Source: Protopterus annectens (Eukaryota > Chordata > Ceratodontiformes > Protopteridae). Taken from it: 64,000 nt of DNA. The position numbers and the translations under genes were made by a program. The notes under the pieces are model-generated. The model did no database searches, was not told the DNA's origin, and was given only the letters and a program-made list of their open reading frames with translations. Positions within the stretch are counted from its first letter, which is position 1. The number at the start of each line of letters is the position of its first letter. Shown here one piece after another: positions 1 to 10,582 of this stretch. The DNA is taken from assembly GCF_019279795.1 (NCBI RefSeq), contig NC_056745.1:1488480620-1488544619 (forward strand). Reading direction: 5' to 3'.

Positions 1-481
1 AAAATTTTTGCATCTACGGCACTAGTTTTAGCAGATAAGCCTATTGTACATTGTTGAAAATTTGATAGGTTGTAACTTGTTATGGGTCTTGTGTTGCTGG
101 CTGAGCATACTTTGGTTTAAGTATTAAACTGTAACTCTCTGACTATAAAGACTAGTCTGTGAGACTTTGTAAACTGTAAAACGCCATTCATCATTACTGT
201 AATACTGTGTATGCAACTTTAATATTAATACACTCATAATTATGTGTAGTAAGCATGTGTTCCTCACACACAAGTACTATGTGAGTAAATCTGAATGAGA
301 ATTGATAAACTCTGTGTATGTAAAAGTAACTCAATAGTAACTAGTTACTTTAGTTAGTAACTAATAATAGTAATATATTACTATTTTAGAAAATTAACAA
401 GTAATAGTAATACATTAATTTCACTTAAAAGTAATTAGTAATAAGTAATAGTAACTTATTAGTTTTATAAGTAACTAACAT
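1..481. other. AT-rich intronic DNA with TAGTAA-like short repeats
   Basis: No coding signal is visible. From about 300 to 480 the sequence is a degenerate array of short words such as TAGTAA, GTAACTA and ATTACT, a cryptically simple AT-rich stretch. It ends at a hAT-like MITE. Confidence 0.6.
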
Positions 482-776
482 GGGCCTATATCAGAAGCGC
501 AAACTTTCATATGAGCAAACTTTTGAAAGCTTGCTTGTTTCAACGGAGATATCCGTACGGAGTATTTCCCTTTACTTCACTGTAGTGCGATCTCGGACTT
601 GATATATTTAAGTGGCGGGGGGTAGGGGGGTGCAGGGGGGCTTGCCTCCCTGCTCAGAGCATTCAGGTAGTTTTTTTTGTTTTTGTTTATTTTTATTATA
701 TGTTTGATGTTTTAAAACTTGATCTCGATCATATGAGTGTCGAAGTTTTAAAACTTCGAGCATATAATATAGACCC
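482..776. mobile_element. hAT-like MITE (copy 1)
   Basis: The ends are imperfect inverted repeats: the left begins GGGCCTATAT and the right ends ATATAGACCC, with related CATATGA words further in. The flanking 8-mers are ACTAACAT on the left and ACTAGCAC on the right, 6 of 8 identical, as expected for an aged 8-bp target duplication. The interior has no ORF and contains long G runs. It shares the block GCGATCTCGGACTTG with the copy at 45763-46155, where GCGATCTTGGAGTTG occurs. An 8-bp duplication is typical of hAT elements, so hAT is inferred, not proven. Confidence 0.6.
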
Positions 777-784
777 ACTAGCAC

Positions 785-1300
785 AACACTGGTCCTGAGA
801 GATAGCCTAGATTAGAAGGGCATCCAGGTATAGGAAAATATGCATTCTCTGAGTTCGGCAAATGTTAATGCCTAGGGTACGGCACTTCGTAAAAATCCTG
901 AGAGCAGTAGATAAACCATAGTAAAGCAGAGAACTGAAAGTGCAACAAAAAAGCAGAGATTCTGAGGAATTTTATGCAGGTGGGATGAATATGCATGTGT
1001 GGATGTGATTCTTTCAGGTCTGGGGGAAACTGGAAAAGCTTGAGGAAGGATGAAAAGAATAAGGGTCTGCAGTGAGACCATCTTGAAAAGATGGAACCCC
1101 CAAAAAGTGTTAAGGTGAGATACATCCAGAATAGGCCTCCAAGTACACTCTTTCCTGGGGACCAGAAAAAGCCTTGAATAAAAGCCTTCTCCTAAATGGT
1201 GGTGGGACACCAGTTCTGTGGTGTCCTGGTTGAGGAAGCCCTGTAAGAGAGGACAATAAAGGTGAGTGTGACTGGGAGGAGGAGGTGGGGGAATAGTGGG
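785..1300 (-). pseudogene. DIRS reverse transcriptase fragment (element E)
   Basis: The minus strand at 872-1210 reads GEGFYSRLFLVPRK, then WRPILDVSHLNTF, which is the N-terminal RT block shared by the better-preserved DIRS copies in this window (GQGFYSRLFLVPRK and WRPILDLSALNTF in element B). Downstream, the region corresponding to the catalytic YLDD motif (around 800-825) is destroyed by substitutions and small indels. No continuous frame exists. This is a dead relic. Confidence 0.75.
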
Positions 1301-1549
1301 AATACCACTCAGTGATGGAATTTCCTAACAAGACACCTTGTAACCTTGTAAAATGAGGGATAATACCCACTTTACTATTATGATGAATTCCCAGGCTGGG
1401 GGGAAAAAGTTAGTGTTTTTGACAAGGAAATCATTGGATCGAGGAGGGAAGTATGTGGCAGCAGACAGTCATACTGACTTGTTTGGGAATGGAGGTTTCC
1501 AGACTTGGAGTCTAGGTAGGTTTGTCACAAAATCTTTTCCTTAGCTGCT

Positions 1550-3660
1550 TCCTGTCCTTTTGAGAGAGATTATGATCCTTGTGGATAAACAAAGTGGGTT
1601 ACTCAGATAATTTCTTTGATACCTAGGTGGTACTGTTGTGAGAAAAAATCTTTTTTAAGGTTCTGTATCAATTTTACCCTTTTCTTGCAGAGTCTTGAAA
1701 ATTCTGCTGCAGACAGTCCATATAAAAAGTCTGTGTTTGTGTGTGTGTGTGTGGGGGGGGGGGGGATCCAAAAGCTTGGCCTTAACATCCTCAGGGAGCG
1801 ACTGTGGATGAAGTCAAGCAAATCTTCTAATAACTGAGTCAGTAGCACCAACCCTGGAAGGAGCCTCAGCATCATAGCTGTAGCTACTGGAATGTTGTGC
1901 AATGTGTGTAGCTTGTCCAACCATAGAAATCATGTGCTGCATACTGTCAGAAAACTCAGGATTGGCCATGGTGTTGTTTAAAACCCTGCAAAGGACAGAA
2001 GGTTTTTAATGTTTTAAGTCTGATAATTTAAAGTTCTGAGGGCCAGAGTGGCAGAGGTGATAACCTTCCTACCATATCCGTCCACAGCCCTGCTATCTTT
2101 CTCAGATGGCAAAGCATTAGCCGCTGGCAGAAGTTTGGTAGGTGTGTTAGTAGTAACAGAAAATGCAGAAGGATTTGCTACAGGATTTTTTTAGAGAGAC
2201 TTAAGGTCCTCGTGTATCTTAATAATCCTATCAGGCTTCTTAGGTGCCAAAGGCTGGGAATCATTAAAAGTGGATGGAAAAATATCCAGGAAGGCCTCCA
2301 AGACTGGAGGGACAGAAGAAGGTGTCACAGCCCCTACCTCCAGCAAATGACGTACCTTTTTGTATATCTGACACCTGGTTCGAGTCCCAGTCAGGGTGTT
2401 GTATCATTTTTATTATTGTTTTCCCAAAAGAGATTTCCTCCATGAGGGAGTCAGGAGACAAGATGTCCTTATTAACAGAAGTAAAATGAGAATGATAATG
2501 CATTTGTGATGAATATGCTAAGGAATCTTCATCTAAATCAGACTCTTCCTCCTCCTCATATGTAGATTCACATTGCCTTTACTAAGGGGGAGGAGTAGAA
2601 AGGAAATAAGGGGCCCTTTTATAGGCCCTGTGAAAACTCCACCTATTCCTTTTCTTCAGCCATCTGAGTTGGAGAAACATTTTTAGCTTTCTGTTTATTT
2701 TTCTTAGGGGTGACATCTGCCCTCATGATGTGCATTGGATCAGAATCCTGATGGACCTTAATCAAAGTGTCAGGCACCTCTTTCCTCATGAAGATTTGAC
2801 GAATGCCCTCTGATTCCTCCGAAATAATCACCTTGGTTCCCCTTTTCTCAATCGTATCAGTATGAGCAGTCTCGTCAGATGTGTGAGAGTCAGACACCAT
2901 ACCAGCTTTCAGTGGGATTGTGTTAGTGGGTTTGTAGGCTGCTGCTAGGCTAACAATCACTACGGCCCTCACATGCCTAGCTATGCACCCCAAATTATTT
3001 GGGTCCTGAGTATCATGGGTACCTTTGCGAGGGCACGTTAGGGAGTTAACTAAGAATTTGAGAGGGGAGTATTAGGATAATACTTTTCTTACTGACGGCC
3101 TCTGTCCATAAGGGACAAAGTGGTCAGACTAGGGGCAAATTTATGATTTCCCATCCAATTGTCAAGGCTTTGTTTGACTAGGGTCACGGATGAACTGTGT
3201 TTACATGGCTGGGGTGCCCATTCCACAGTGGGTGAATCCTTTTGGATACATAACTGTCTCTCCAGCATGTTCTGTTTATGTCACAAGCGAAGTTCAGATC
3301 CCTGATCTACTGTTTCAGGTGCTGTTTATTTTGCACATGTGGAATACATGCATCAGGGCTTGGTCTGAGGAAGCCCTGTAAGCCAGGCAAAGATCCCCTC
3401 TCAGAAGTCTGTAGGAGACTGAATACATTCTCCTGGTCCCAGAGAATATGTCAAAAGAACCGTGGACTCCTGCAGCATTACAACAGGTACATCGGAATCT
3501 GACTGAGCAGCAGACCGTTCAGGTCTAGACTTGTTAAATTTCTTTTTTTTGGTACGAATGGAATGCCTAAGGCTGAGAGTTCCGCCACTTTGGTTTGCTC
3601 AAAATACTTACAACGTTGGATTTCTAAGTAGGTATTTAATGAGAAAAATCAAGTATGGAG
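1550..3660 (-). pseudogene. DIRS gag-like ORF1 relic (element E)
   Basis: Three blocks support gag. At 2200-2340 the minus strand matches the PDRYYRV block of ORF1. Around 2520-2570 there is an acidic D/E/S-rich run like that upstream of the same block in other copies. At 3480-3640 one frame reads FVPKKKKFNKSRPERSAAQ, equivalent to the basic stretch after the Cys/His motif in elements B and C. The frame is broken many times. A 116-residue open frame at 2643-2993 lies between these blocks and may be gag, but I could not align it. Confidence 0.6.
3095..3420 (-). mobile_element. CR1/L2-like LINE 3' end inserted in DIRS E
   Basis: Plus-strand text at 3253-3290 (CTGTCTCTCCAGCATGTTCT) matches the antisense of the conserved LINE ORF2 C-terminus seen at 16036-16060 (CTGTCCCTCCAGCAAGTTCT). 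Further matches follow at 3390 (AGGCAAAGATCCCCTC against AGGCATAGATCGCCTC). Only the last ORF2 block and 3' UTR are present, so it is a 5'-truncated minus-strand copy. Confidence 0.65.
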
Positions 3661-4253
3661 GGTTTTAGAAGAAATGATCAGCAGATCCAACAGCTTCTGT
3701 AATCTTGTTCAGCTCCTACACAAAATAAGCATTAGGAGAGGAGATTCTTATATGGTATCTGTCTGCCACTGTCACTCTTAGTCGACATTAACAAATCTTT
3801 AAGAGAAAAATGCAAGAAAAGGAAGTTTCCACAATTGGGCACTTATCTCACGGTATCAGCCGCCAACAACATGGAGAACGGACGAACAGGAGTGAGATCT
3901 TGTGCTCAAACTAATGGCACTATAGTGTGTGGATCTTACACTCCTACATCTGGTCATGTATCCCTACACCCAAAGGCTTAGGTCACATGCCAGATGCGTA
4001 AGTGTATGGAAGGTTTTGGTTTTGGTACACAACCTGGATGTCAGGTTATCTTGGTGAGGTAACCCATCAGTATTGGAATACTGAAACGGTGATCTAAGGA
4101 AGAACATCAAATAGTATGCTGAATTATTAGAATAAAAACATAAGAATGGAACAATGTGAGTGGTAAGAAAAATAATATGAAGTGCAGAGAAGCCAAAGAC
4201 TGCCATAACAGAAAATAAACATACAATTATACATTACATAGCGATGAAGGGAA
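3661..4253. other. Unassigned sequence between DIRS E and DIRS A
   Basis: No convincing coding block or repeat boundary was seen. It may contain the decayed leader and right terminal repeat of DIRS E. It ends where the AAAGTAAAGCTGTGTAC terminus of DIRS A begins. Confidence 0.4.
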
Positions 4254-4460
4254 AGTAAAGCTGTGTACACTTACCATAAATGTAGATGTTCGAGTGTCTT
4301 CACTGTTGCAGTCATCACATTTGGGTTATCCCTGCTGGGGTAGCCCTCGGCTGGCCAGAACACCAGAGACTTAGTATTTCTGAGTCGGTTGCTGTTGCTT
4401 GAAGACTAACGTCAGGTCGTCAGTGGTATAAAGTAAGGCAGCTGATGCCATTACATCAGT
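4254..4460. repeat. Left inverted terminal repeat of DIRS A
   Basis: The outer end contains GTGTACACTTACCATAAATG and GATGACTGCAACAG in reverse complement. The repeat is inverted at 10075-10266, where CTGATGTAATGGCATCAGC and the TGATGACTGCAACAGTG end are found. Inverted, not direct, terminal repeats are characteristic of DIRS. Confidence 0.85.
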
Positions 4461-4628
4461 TTTTATTGCCCTAACCGGTCAGGAGCCCCCAAAGGAGGAG
4501 GCCAGGCTCTGTTGGCAGGACCCCACAAGTGGAAAATAAATACCAACATGCCCCTTGTAAGAAAGGAGAACAACAAGGAAAAAAGGTAACAAAAAAGAAA
4601 AAGGGGAGATGGCGGGTGGGTAACCAGG

Positions 4629-4735
4629 ACTGCAACAGTGAAAACACTCAAACATGTACATTTATGGTAAGTGTACACAACTGTACTATGTTCTTCGTGT
4701 TTCACTGCTGCAGTCATTACATTTGGGTAGATTCC
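4629..4735. repeat. Internal complementary region of DIRS A
   Basis: This segment joins the reverse complement of the left outer end (TTTATGGTAAGTGTACAC) to the reverse complement of the right outer end (TGCAGTCATTACATTTGGGT). In DIRS biology such a region bridges the two ends to form a circular intermediate. Confidence 0.8.
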
Positions 4736-4782
4736 CAAAGCTGAGGAAATGGGTGGAGACAGTCAAGGAAGCTAGGGGCTGG

Positions 4783-5800
4783 CTAGCATGCCCTACAAGA
4801 CTGTAGAGGCAAACCCTGCCCTGGATTTGGAGAAGGTAGGCAGGTGGTAATGCTTGGTAAAGGTGTGAACAGATGTCCAAGTGGCAGCCTCCAGGCTGTC
4901 CCTGGGTGGGGACCCCCTCTGAGGAAAGCTGCAGAGGTGGAGGCTGCTCTGGTGGAGTGGGTCCTGACCCCCTTGGGGGGAGGTTTTCCATGTTGCTTGT
5001 AGCAGAAATGGATGCAGTGTGCTATCCATTTGGAAATGGTTTGCTTGGAGATGGCTTTGCCCTCTGCCCCTGAAGCAAAGCTAACCAGGTGTTGATCAGA
5101 TGTTCTGAAGGGTTTAGTCCTGTCCAAATAGTATCTGAGTTGTCTGTGCACATCTAGGGAGTGCAGAATCCTTTCCCCCTTGTTTTGAGGGTTAGGAAAG
5201 AAGGTGGGTAAATGGAAGGATTGGTTGAGAGCCACACTGGAAACCACCTTGGGAATGAAGGATGGGTTAGTTCTGAGGAATACCCTGACTGCACAGAAGA
5301 TGATGAAGGGTTCCACAGCCATGAGTCCTTGCAGCTCAGAGACTCTTCTGGCTGAAGTGATGGCCAGGAGGAAGGCTGTCTTCCAGGAGAGAAATTTTAG
5401 CTCTGCAGAAGAAGCTGGTTTGAATGGAGGCAGGGTGAGCTTTTCAAAGACAAAGTTAAGGTCCCAAGCCAGTATTGGTGCCCTTCTGGGGGGCCTCAAG
5501 TTGTTAGCCCCTCTGAGAAACTGCTTGATCAGAGGGTGTGAGAAAAGAGGCTGCCCAGTAGGAAAATGAGCGGAAATAGCAGAGGCATGAATTTTTACAG
5601 AGGAGAAAGAGAGAGCACTGTGTAGTAGGTCAGCTAAGTATTCCAGGATGAGAGGGATGGAGGGTTGTGCCGTATTGGCTCCCTTAGCCTGGATCCAGGT
5701 GCAGAACCTTTTCCATTTATCTGCATAAGACTTTCTGGTGCTAGGGCGTCTCGTCTCTCGTATAACATCCAGAACCTGTTAAATGAGAAGGGCAGATTAG
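4783..5800 (-). pseudogene. DIRS tyrosine recombinase, frameshifted (element A)
   Basis: The protein would cut and rejoin DNA to integrate the circular DIRS intermediate. The frame runs from about 5800 (RETRRPSTRKSYADKWKRF) through ITSARRVSELQ, which carries the first catalytic Arg, to the HxxR block HSTRAAS near 4935. A frameshift at about 4915 then separates that block from the final ATWTSVHTFTKHY block with the catalytic Tyr, which sits in another frame (4793-5029). The enzyme is therefore broken just before its nucleophile. The Met at 5499 is internal and not the true start. Confidence 0.85.
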
Positions 5801-5807
5801 TCAGGGG

Positions 5808-6351
5808 TCAGGTTATAAGCCAAGCTGCCAAATTGAGTGTCTGCAATTGGGGTGCATGAATTACCCTGCCCTCTGGGTTAGGAGGTTGGGAATCTGAGGA
5901 AGATTCCATGGGGGCAGTGGGGACAGGCTGCGCAGCAAAGCGTATCATTGCTGTCTGGGCCAGTCGGGAGCTATGAGAATAGTCCTTGGTTTTTCCTCTC
6001 TTATTTTGATCACTACCTTGGGAATGAGAGGTAGGGGAGAAAAGCCATAGACTGAGAAGTTTACCCAGGGGAAGGACAAGGCATCTACTTTCCATGCCAT
6101 GCAGTGATGCTCCTAGGTGCAGAATTTGTTGAGCTGATGGTTGGTGTGGGAGGCAAAAAGGTTGACCTCCGGGTTTCCCCATTTCTGAGTTATTAGTAAG
6201 AAGGTGTTTCTGTTGAGCTGCCACTCATGGGGGTCCAACAGTTTTCTGCTTAATTAATCTGCCAGAAAGTTGAGAGAGCCTGGCAGGTATTGTGCTAACA
6301 GGTATAGATACATGGAAGAGGCTGTGAACCAAAGGGTCATGGCCAGCCTGC
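5808..6351 (-). pseudogene. DIRS pol C-terminal region (methyltransferase-like), decayed
   Basis: This minus-strand stretch lies between the recombinase and the RNase H region. It corresponds to the part of element B pol containing DIDLFAS, YAFPPLPL and IAPNWPRQHWYPLL. In element A that part is split between frames, with readable pieces such as the DPHEW/NPEV block near 6180-6230. This C-terminal part may match the adenine-methyltransferase-like domain described in DIRS elements, but the fit was judged only from the DLFAS...PP pattern. Confidence 0.55.
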
Positions 6352-6660
6352 ACAGCGGGTAGGAGTGAGTCCCTCCCTGTGTGATGATGTGCCACATCAC
6401 AGTAGAGGGTAGGAGTGAGTCCCTCCCTGTGTGGTGATGTGCCACATCACAATAGAGGGTAGGAGTGATTCCCTCCCTGCGTGATGATGTGCCACATCAC
6501 AATAGAGGGTAGGAGTGAGTCCCTCCCTGCTTGATGATGTACCACATCACAATAGAGGGTAGGAGTGAGTCCCTCCCTGTGTGATGATGATGTGCCACAT
6601 CACAATAGAGGGTAGGAGTGAGTCCCTCCCTGCGTGATGGTGTGCCACATCACTGTGGTG
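6352..6660. repeat. 50-bp tandem repeat made from DIRS RNase H
   Basis: About six copies of a 50-bp unit start at 6361, 6411, 6461, 6511, 6561 and 6614; the fifth copy has three extra bases. Each contains GGTAGGAGTGAGTCCCTCCC and ATGATGTGCCACATCAC. On the minus strand a unit encodes pieces of VMWHIITQGGTHSYPL, the RNase H segment that occurs once as VMWYINKQGGTHSYPLCR in elements B, C and D. It is an internal coding segment that expanded in place. Confidence 0.85.
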
Positions 6661-6795
6661 TTGTTTGTTTTGATCAGGAGAACCCATGGAGAGAAAACGG
6701 GTTTGAAAGCTATCAAGGCCTGCTGCACAGCCATCATCTCTTTTAGACTGATGTGCAGGGGGAGTTGCTGGGGGTTCCATTGGCCCTGTATGTAC

Positions 6796-7707
6796 TTACC
6801 GTCCAGGTGTGCACCCCAAGCAGATTCTGATGCATCTGTGATGAGAGTCTGGGCAGCGGGGTGTAGGGAGAAGGGCAGTCACTTGTTGTGGGAGCAGGCT
6901 GTTGCCCACCAAAGACATTCCTCCCTCAGGCAAGGAATAATAGCTCCCCAGGGCTTGCAGGATTTCCCTTGCAGAAAGTTGGGGCCTGGTGACCAGTTGA
7001 GAGAAGTAAGCTGATAGCAAACTTTGTTTCTCTGGTGTTAGGTATGTCATCTGGGATGCTGTGTCCAGACTTGCTCCCAGGAAGATTATCCTTTTGGTCA
7101 GTACCTGTTTGGATTTCTTTTTATTGATTGTGTACCCTAAGGAGGTTAGTAGGTCCTTTACAAAGGCCGGGTCTTTGAGCAGCTTTTCCTGGCTGTCTGC
7201 CTGAATAAGGCAGTCATCTAAGTAGGGATAAATCTGAATATTTCTTTGTCTGCATTTTGTGAAAACTCTGGGAGCAGTAGATAAGCCATAGGGAAGTGAA
7301 GAGAACTGTAAGTGTTGAGATCCTGCCCTGAAGCAAAGATATTTTCTGCAGGACTCCCTGGTTTGATGTGGAGGTAGACGTTTTTTAGGTTGAGGGAGAC
7401 TAGCCAAGCGTCCCTGCATGGATAGCAGCTGCTGGAGGGTGAGCATTTTGAATTTTGTGATCACCAGGAATGTGTTTAGGATGGACAGATCAAGGATGGG
7501 ATGCCAGGTGCCCTCTTTTCTGGGTACCAGAAAGAGTCTGGAGTAGAAGCCTTGGCCTATCTGCTCTGCAGGAACATGTTCTACTGCTCCCAAGGAGAGC
7601 AGGGTATGGATTTGCTTTTGAGCCTCTGCCCATGAATTTGGTGGTAGATCTGGGAACCCTTTGGGGGTTGGAAGGGTGTGGAAGGAGAATTTGTACCCCT
7701 GAGACAC
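6796..7707 (-). pseudogene. DIRS reverse transcriptase, internally deleted (element A)
   Basis: The 303-codon frame begins with SQGYKFSFHTLP and contains GQGFYSRLFLVPRKEGTW, then FSSLPYGLSTAPRVFTK (motif B) and YPYLDDCLIQAD (motif C, catalytic YLDD). The motif A segment, LDFKEAYLHV in element B, is frameshifted to unrelated residues (LASLPQPKKRLPP). After FTKC about ten residues are missing relative to elements B and D. The frame leaves RNase H early at its C-terminus. Loss of motif A removes one catalytic Asp, so this RT is dead. Confidence 0.85.
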
Positions 7708-7712
7708 AATGT

Positions 7713-9497
7713 TCAGAACCCATTGGTCCTTGGTAATGGTGGCCCAGGTGCTTGAGTGAAAGGACAGTTTTCCTCCCAGGGTTTATGATGGTGGACAGAG
7801 GCAAGGTAGGGAGGGGGTAAGTTATTGTGAGTTTTTGCCATAAGGGCTGGCTTACAACTCCCTGGTTTTGAAGTGGAGGCAGTCCATTGCTTAGATCTCT
7901 GCAACCCATGGGACTGCTGTCTTGGAGGTCTATTTCCATGGGACCTAGGTTGGCCCTGTTTAATAGGTGCGGAAAAGGACCAGTGCTTGTAAGGAAAATG
8001 CCTGCTGAACCTAGGTGGCAGCACCTGTAAGAAATCTTTAACAGTCTGCATAGATTTTGCTTTTTCTTCCATCTTTTTTAGGACCTCTTCAGCTTTAGTA
8101 CCAAATAAGTTATCTTTGTGCAAGGGTGCATCCAACAATTTTGATTTGACACGGTCTGGCAGGGGTTGTTCCTTAAGCCATGCATGTCTTCTAATGACAG
8201 ATGCAGTGACTGCTGCCCTGCAAGAAACTTCTAGGGCATCAAAACCACAGCGCAAAGTGTGTTTATTTACCTGACCAGCAAAATGAATTAATTCCTGTAA
8301 ATCGTTAGATTCTGGCCGTGCAGGAAAGGAGGAAATGTTTTGTTTAAGGAGTTCCTCGGTATGCTGCTGATACTCAAGCATATGGAACTGACAATTTAGT
8401 GCCCTTATAGTAAGAGTAGCTGAGGTGCATACTTTTTTCGCCATCTGTCCAGTGCTCTGGAATCCCTGTCTGAGGGGGTGGGATTCTTAGCTCAAGTAGC
8501 TTTAACCCCTTTTGGACCTTGGGTAATGACCTCAGGGTCAGCTGTTGGGTTTTTAAAAAGATATTTGTGTGAGTCAGGGACACTGTAGTACCTGTCTGGT
8601 TTACTGGGTGCAGGAGGGAGGGTGTCTGGAGTCAAGCTGGATTCAAGGAAGACATCATCTATCACATCTAGGACTGGGGGGATGGCTAAGGGCCTGTGCT
8701 GTGGAAGGTCCAGGAACTCTGAGTCTCTTTTTAGACTGTGGGTAGTCTTGACTCTCCCATTTGAAATGCTCCCTTAAAGTATGCAAGGTTTCCCTAAAAG
8801 AAAAATCCTCTGGGGAAAGGCTGAAGGAATAGATTCCTCTGCATCAGAATGCTCATATGTAGAGAGGGGCTGCATGTCTTTATAGTCAGATGCATCAGAT
8901 TCATATGACTCTTGTTCAGACAAAACTTCTGAAGATAGATCTCTCTTTTGCTTTTTGAGGGAGTGGCTTGGCTTCCCCTAATCAGCATGATAAGGTCCTC
9001 TGCCATTCTAGGCATTTGTGACTGAGGCAAGGGAGCAGGCATCGAAGAATGGCTGGAAGGTGGTTTCTTAGGGGAGGTTCGACCCCAGGGTCTAAGGAGC
9101 TCAGTTGGTTTAGAAAGAACGGCAGCTGTGAAAGAAGGCATCAGTTTATGTCTGGATTTGGTGTTGCGAAGGACGTCCTCAGAAGCCGGTGCCTGCACAG
9201 TAGCTCCGGACCCATCCAAGGTAGAGACAACCACAGGATTCTTAGATGAAGAAGAGTTCTGCGGCACACCAAACTCTTAAAGGGCATCAGGGGCTGCAAA
9301 AGCACCTCACTGAATTCCGGAAGACTGATGACCTGCTTGGCGGTAGCATCGTCGGAAGGTTTAGTCTTGTGCGGTCTGTCTCTGTCTTTATCTTTACGTT
9401 TTTTCAGAAATCTGCTGACGGATGGCTTATGGAAGCCATATCGGAATTCGAGGACTGTAAATGAAAATTTCTGGCTACAATAAGGGCCCAATGACAA
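7713..9497 (-). pseudogene. DIRS gag-like ORF1 (element A), several frameshifts
   Basis: The C-terminal half is open for 243 codons (7713-8444). It contains KVCTSATLTIRALNC, RRHAWLKEQPLPD, KLLDAPLHKDNLFG and VKDFLQVLPPRFSR, all shared with elements B, C and D. Upstream parts continue in other frames at 8374-8583 (PQTGIPEHW region), 8794-9267 and 9141-9497 (RKDKDRDRP basic stretch). The C-terminus is rich in Gln, Lys, Arg, Ser and His. The function is assumed to be nucleoprotein formation on the RNA, by analogy with other DIRS ORF1 products. Confidence 0.75.
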
Positions 9498-9626
9498 ATA
9501 GTTCCGGCGTTAAACAAAGCACAGAATCAACAATGAGGGATGTTATGGTCTGGGCCTAGACAAGTGACGCAGTAGGAATGGAAGTCCCGGTGTGGTATTT
9601 GCTTTTCACAGGCAAGACAATTATTA

Positions 9627-9950
9627 ACTTTTTCTTTTTTTTTTTTCAATAATAGTTCTTTATTATTTTTCACTTATTTATACAAACATTTAACAGAGAA
9701 ATACAGAGGTAATATCCAGACAAATCTTCTATCAACATTCTAGCAACATACATACAATATTTACATGAATGCTTCCACAATTAAAATAACATACATATAA
9801 AAAATTTACATCTGCAAAGATAGTTTCTTGTAATAATATATCCTAATAGTGTTAGATTTTATATTATAAATAACAATGGAGTTTTCTGTGATCGGTGCAT
9901 TAAGCTAATATAATATTGAAAATCTGTTCCCAAATCTTCAGACTTTTTCT
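9627..9950 (-). mobile_element. Retrocopy of a polyadenylated transcript with 9-bp target duplication
   Basis: A 306-base insert (9636-9941) is flanked by perfect copies of ACTTTTTCT (9627-9635 and 9942-9950). On the minus strand it ends in an A-rich run of about a dozen residues, preceded about 12 bases upstream by an AATAAA signal. It has no long ORF and looks like an mRNA 3' UTR or the 3' end of an unknown poly(A) retroelement. It sits within the first five codons of DIRS A gag, whose start (MSEKV) lies at about 9945-9960 while NNCLAC resumes on the other side. Confidence 0.75.
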
Positions 9951-10074
9951 GACATCGGTTAGAGCAAGAAAAAAGGATCCCCAACGGGGTACTTAGCTTT
10001 CAAAGACTTCAACTTCAACTTGAAAACGAAACTCAGCGGCCGACCGGCACTCATGCAAACTGCTTCTGCTTCAG

Positions 10075-10266
10075 GCTCCACCGCAAGAAAGACTGATGTA
10101 ATGGCATCAGCTGCCTTCCTTTATACCCCTGAGGACCCGACATCAGTCTTCAAGCGACAGCAACTGACGCAGAAGTACTAAGTCTCTGGTATTCAGGTCG
10201 GCCGAGGGCTACCCCAGCAAGGATAACCCAAATGTGATGACTGCAACAGTGAAAGATGAAGAACAT
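10075..10266. repeat. Right inverted terminal repeat of DIRS A
   Basis: Reverse complement of 4254-4460 with scattered mismatches. The outer tip ends GATGAAGAACATCA, as in element C (CATGAAGAACATCA). Confidence 0.85.
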
Positions 10267-10582
10267 CAGCAAAGTGGAGCAGTGAAAGAAAGAACAAAAC
10301 TAACAAAGAACTTATAACTTTCAGTCAAAGGAAAAGAACTTCTAGAATTATAAAATGATACCATAGGTAAATGAAGATAATGCATTCTACTTAGCGATAA
10401 AAAATGAAAGAGACAAGAAAAAGGGTTAGCAGCAACAGATGAAATGTGACAGTAATCATTTAAGCAAATAAGGGCAACAGAAAAGGAAGACAGGCTGTGT
10501 CGAAGTCATTGAAAGTACAACTCAAACAGAAATAAGTATGGAAACAATGTAACAAATGACTTCATTTACTTACTTCTTTGTC
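10267..10582. other. Unassigned intronic sequence
   Basis: AT-rich DNA between DIRS A and the 3' end of LINE-X. No ORF, repeat or exon was recognised. Confidence 0.5.

Larger units (their letters stand above)
785..3660 (-). mobile_element. Degenerate DIRS retrotransposon (element E)
   Basis: Minus-strand order is gag (about 3640 down to 1550) and then RT (about 1300 down to 785), with a LINE 3' end inserted in gag at 3095-3420. Many stops and frameshifts are present. No recombinase gene remains on the 3' side, where a MITE lies. Homology was judged by alignment by eye with DIRS A-D in this window. Position 1738-1765 is a GT run followed by a G run. The left and right DIRS termini were not recognised, so the limits are approximate. 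Confidence 0.7.
4254..10266 (-). mobile_element. DIRS retrotransposon A, full length but inactive
   Basis: It is bounded by inverted terminal repeats (4254-4460 and 10075-10266) and has an internal complementary region at 4629-4735. Minus-strand order is gag (from about 9955 down to 7713), RT (7707-6796), a damaged RNase H replaced by a 50-bp tandem array, and tyrosine recombinase (about 5800-4783). There is no LTR, integrase or protease, which separates DIRS from retroviruses. Frameshifts in all ORFs, a deletion in RT and an inserted retrocopy show that it is inactive. Confidence 0.9.

Noticed and set aside
2340-2410. tRNA-derived SINE (GGTTCGAGTCCCAGTCAGGG resembles a B box)
   Set aside because: No A box, no body or tail could be delimited within the decayed DIRS gag, so it is left unannotated.
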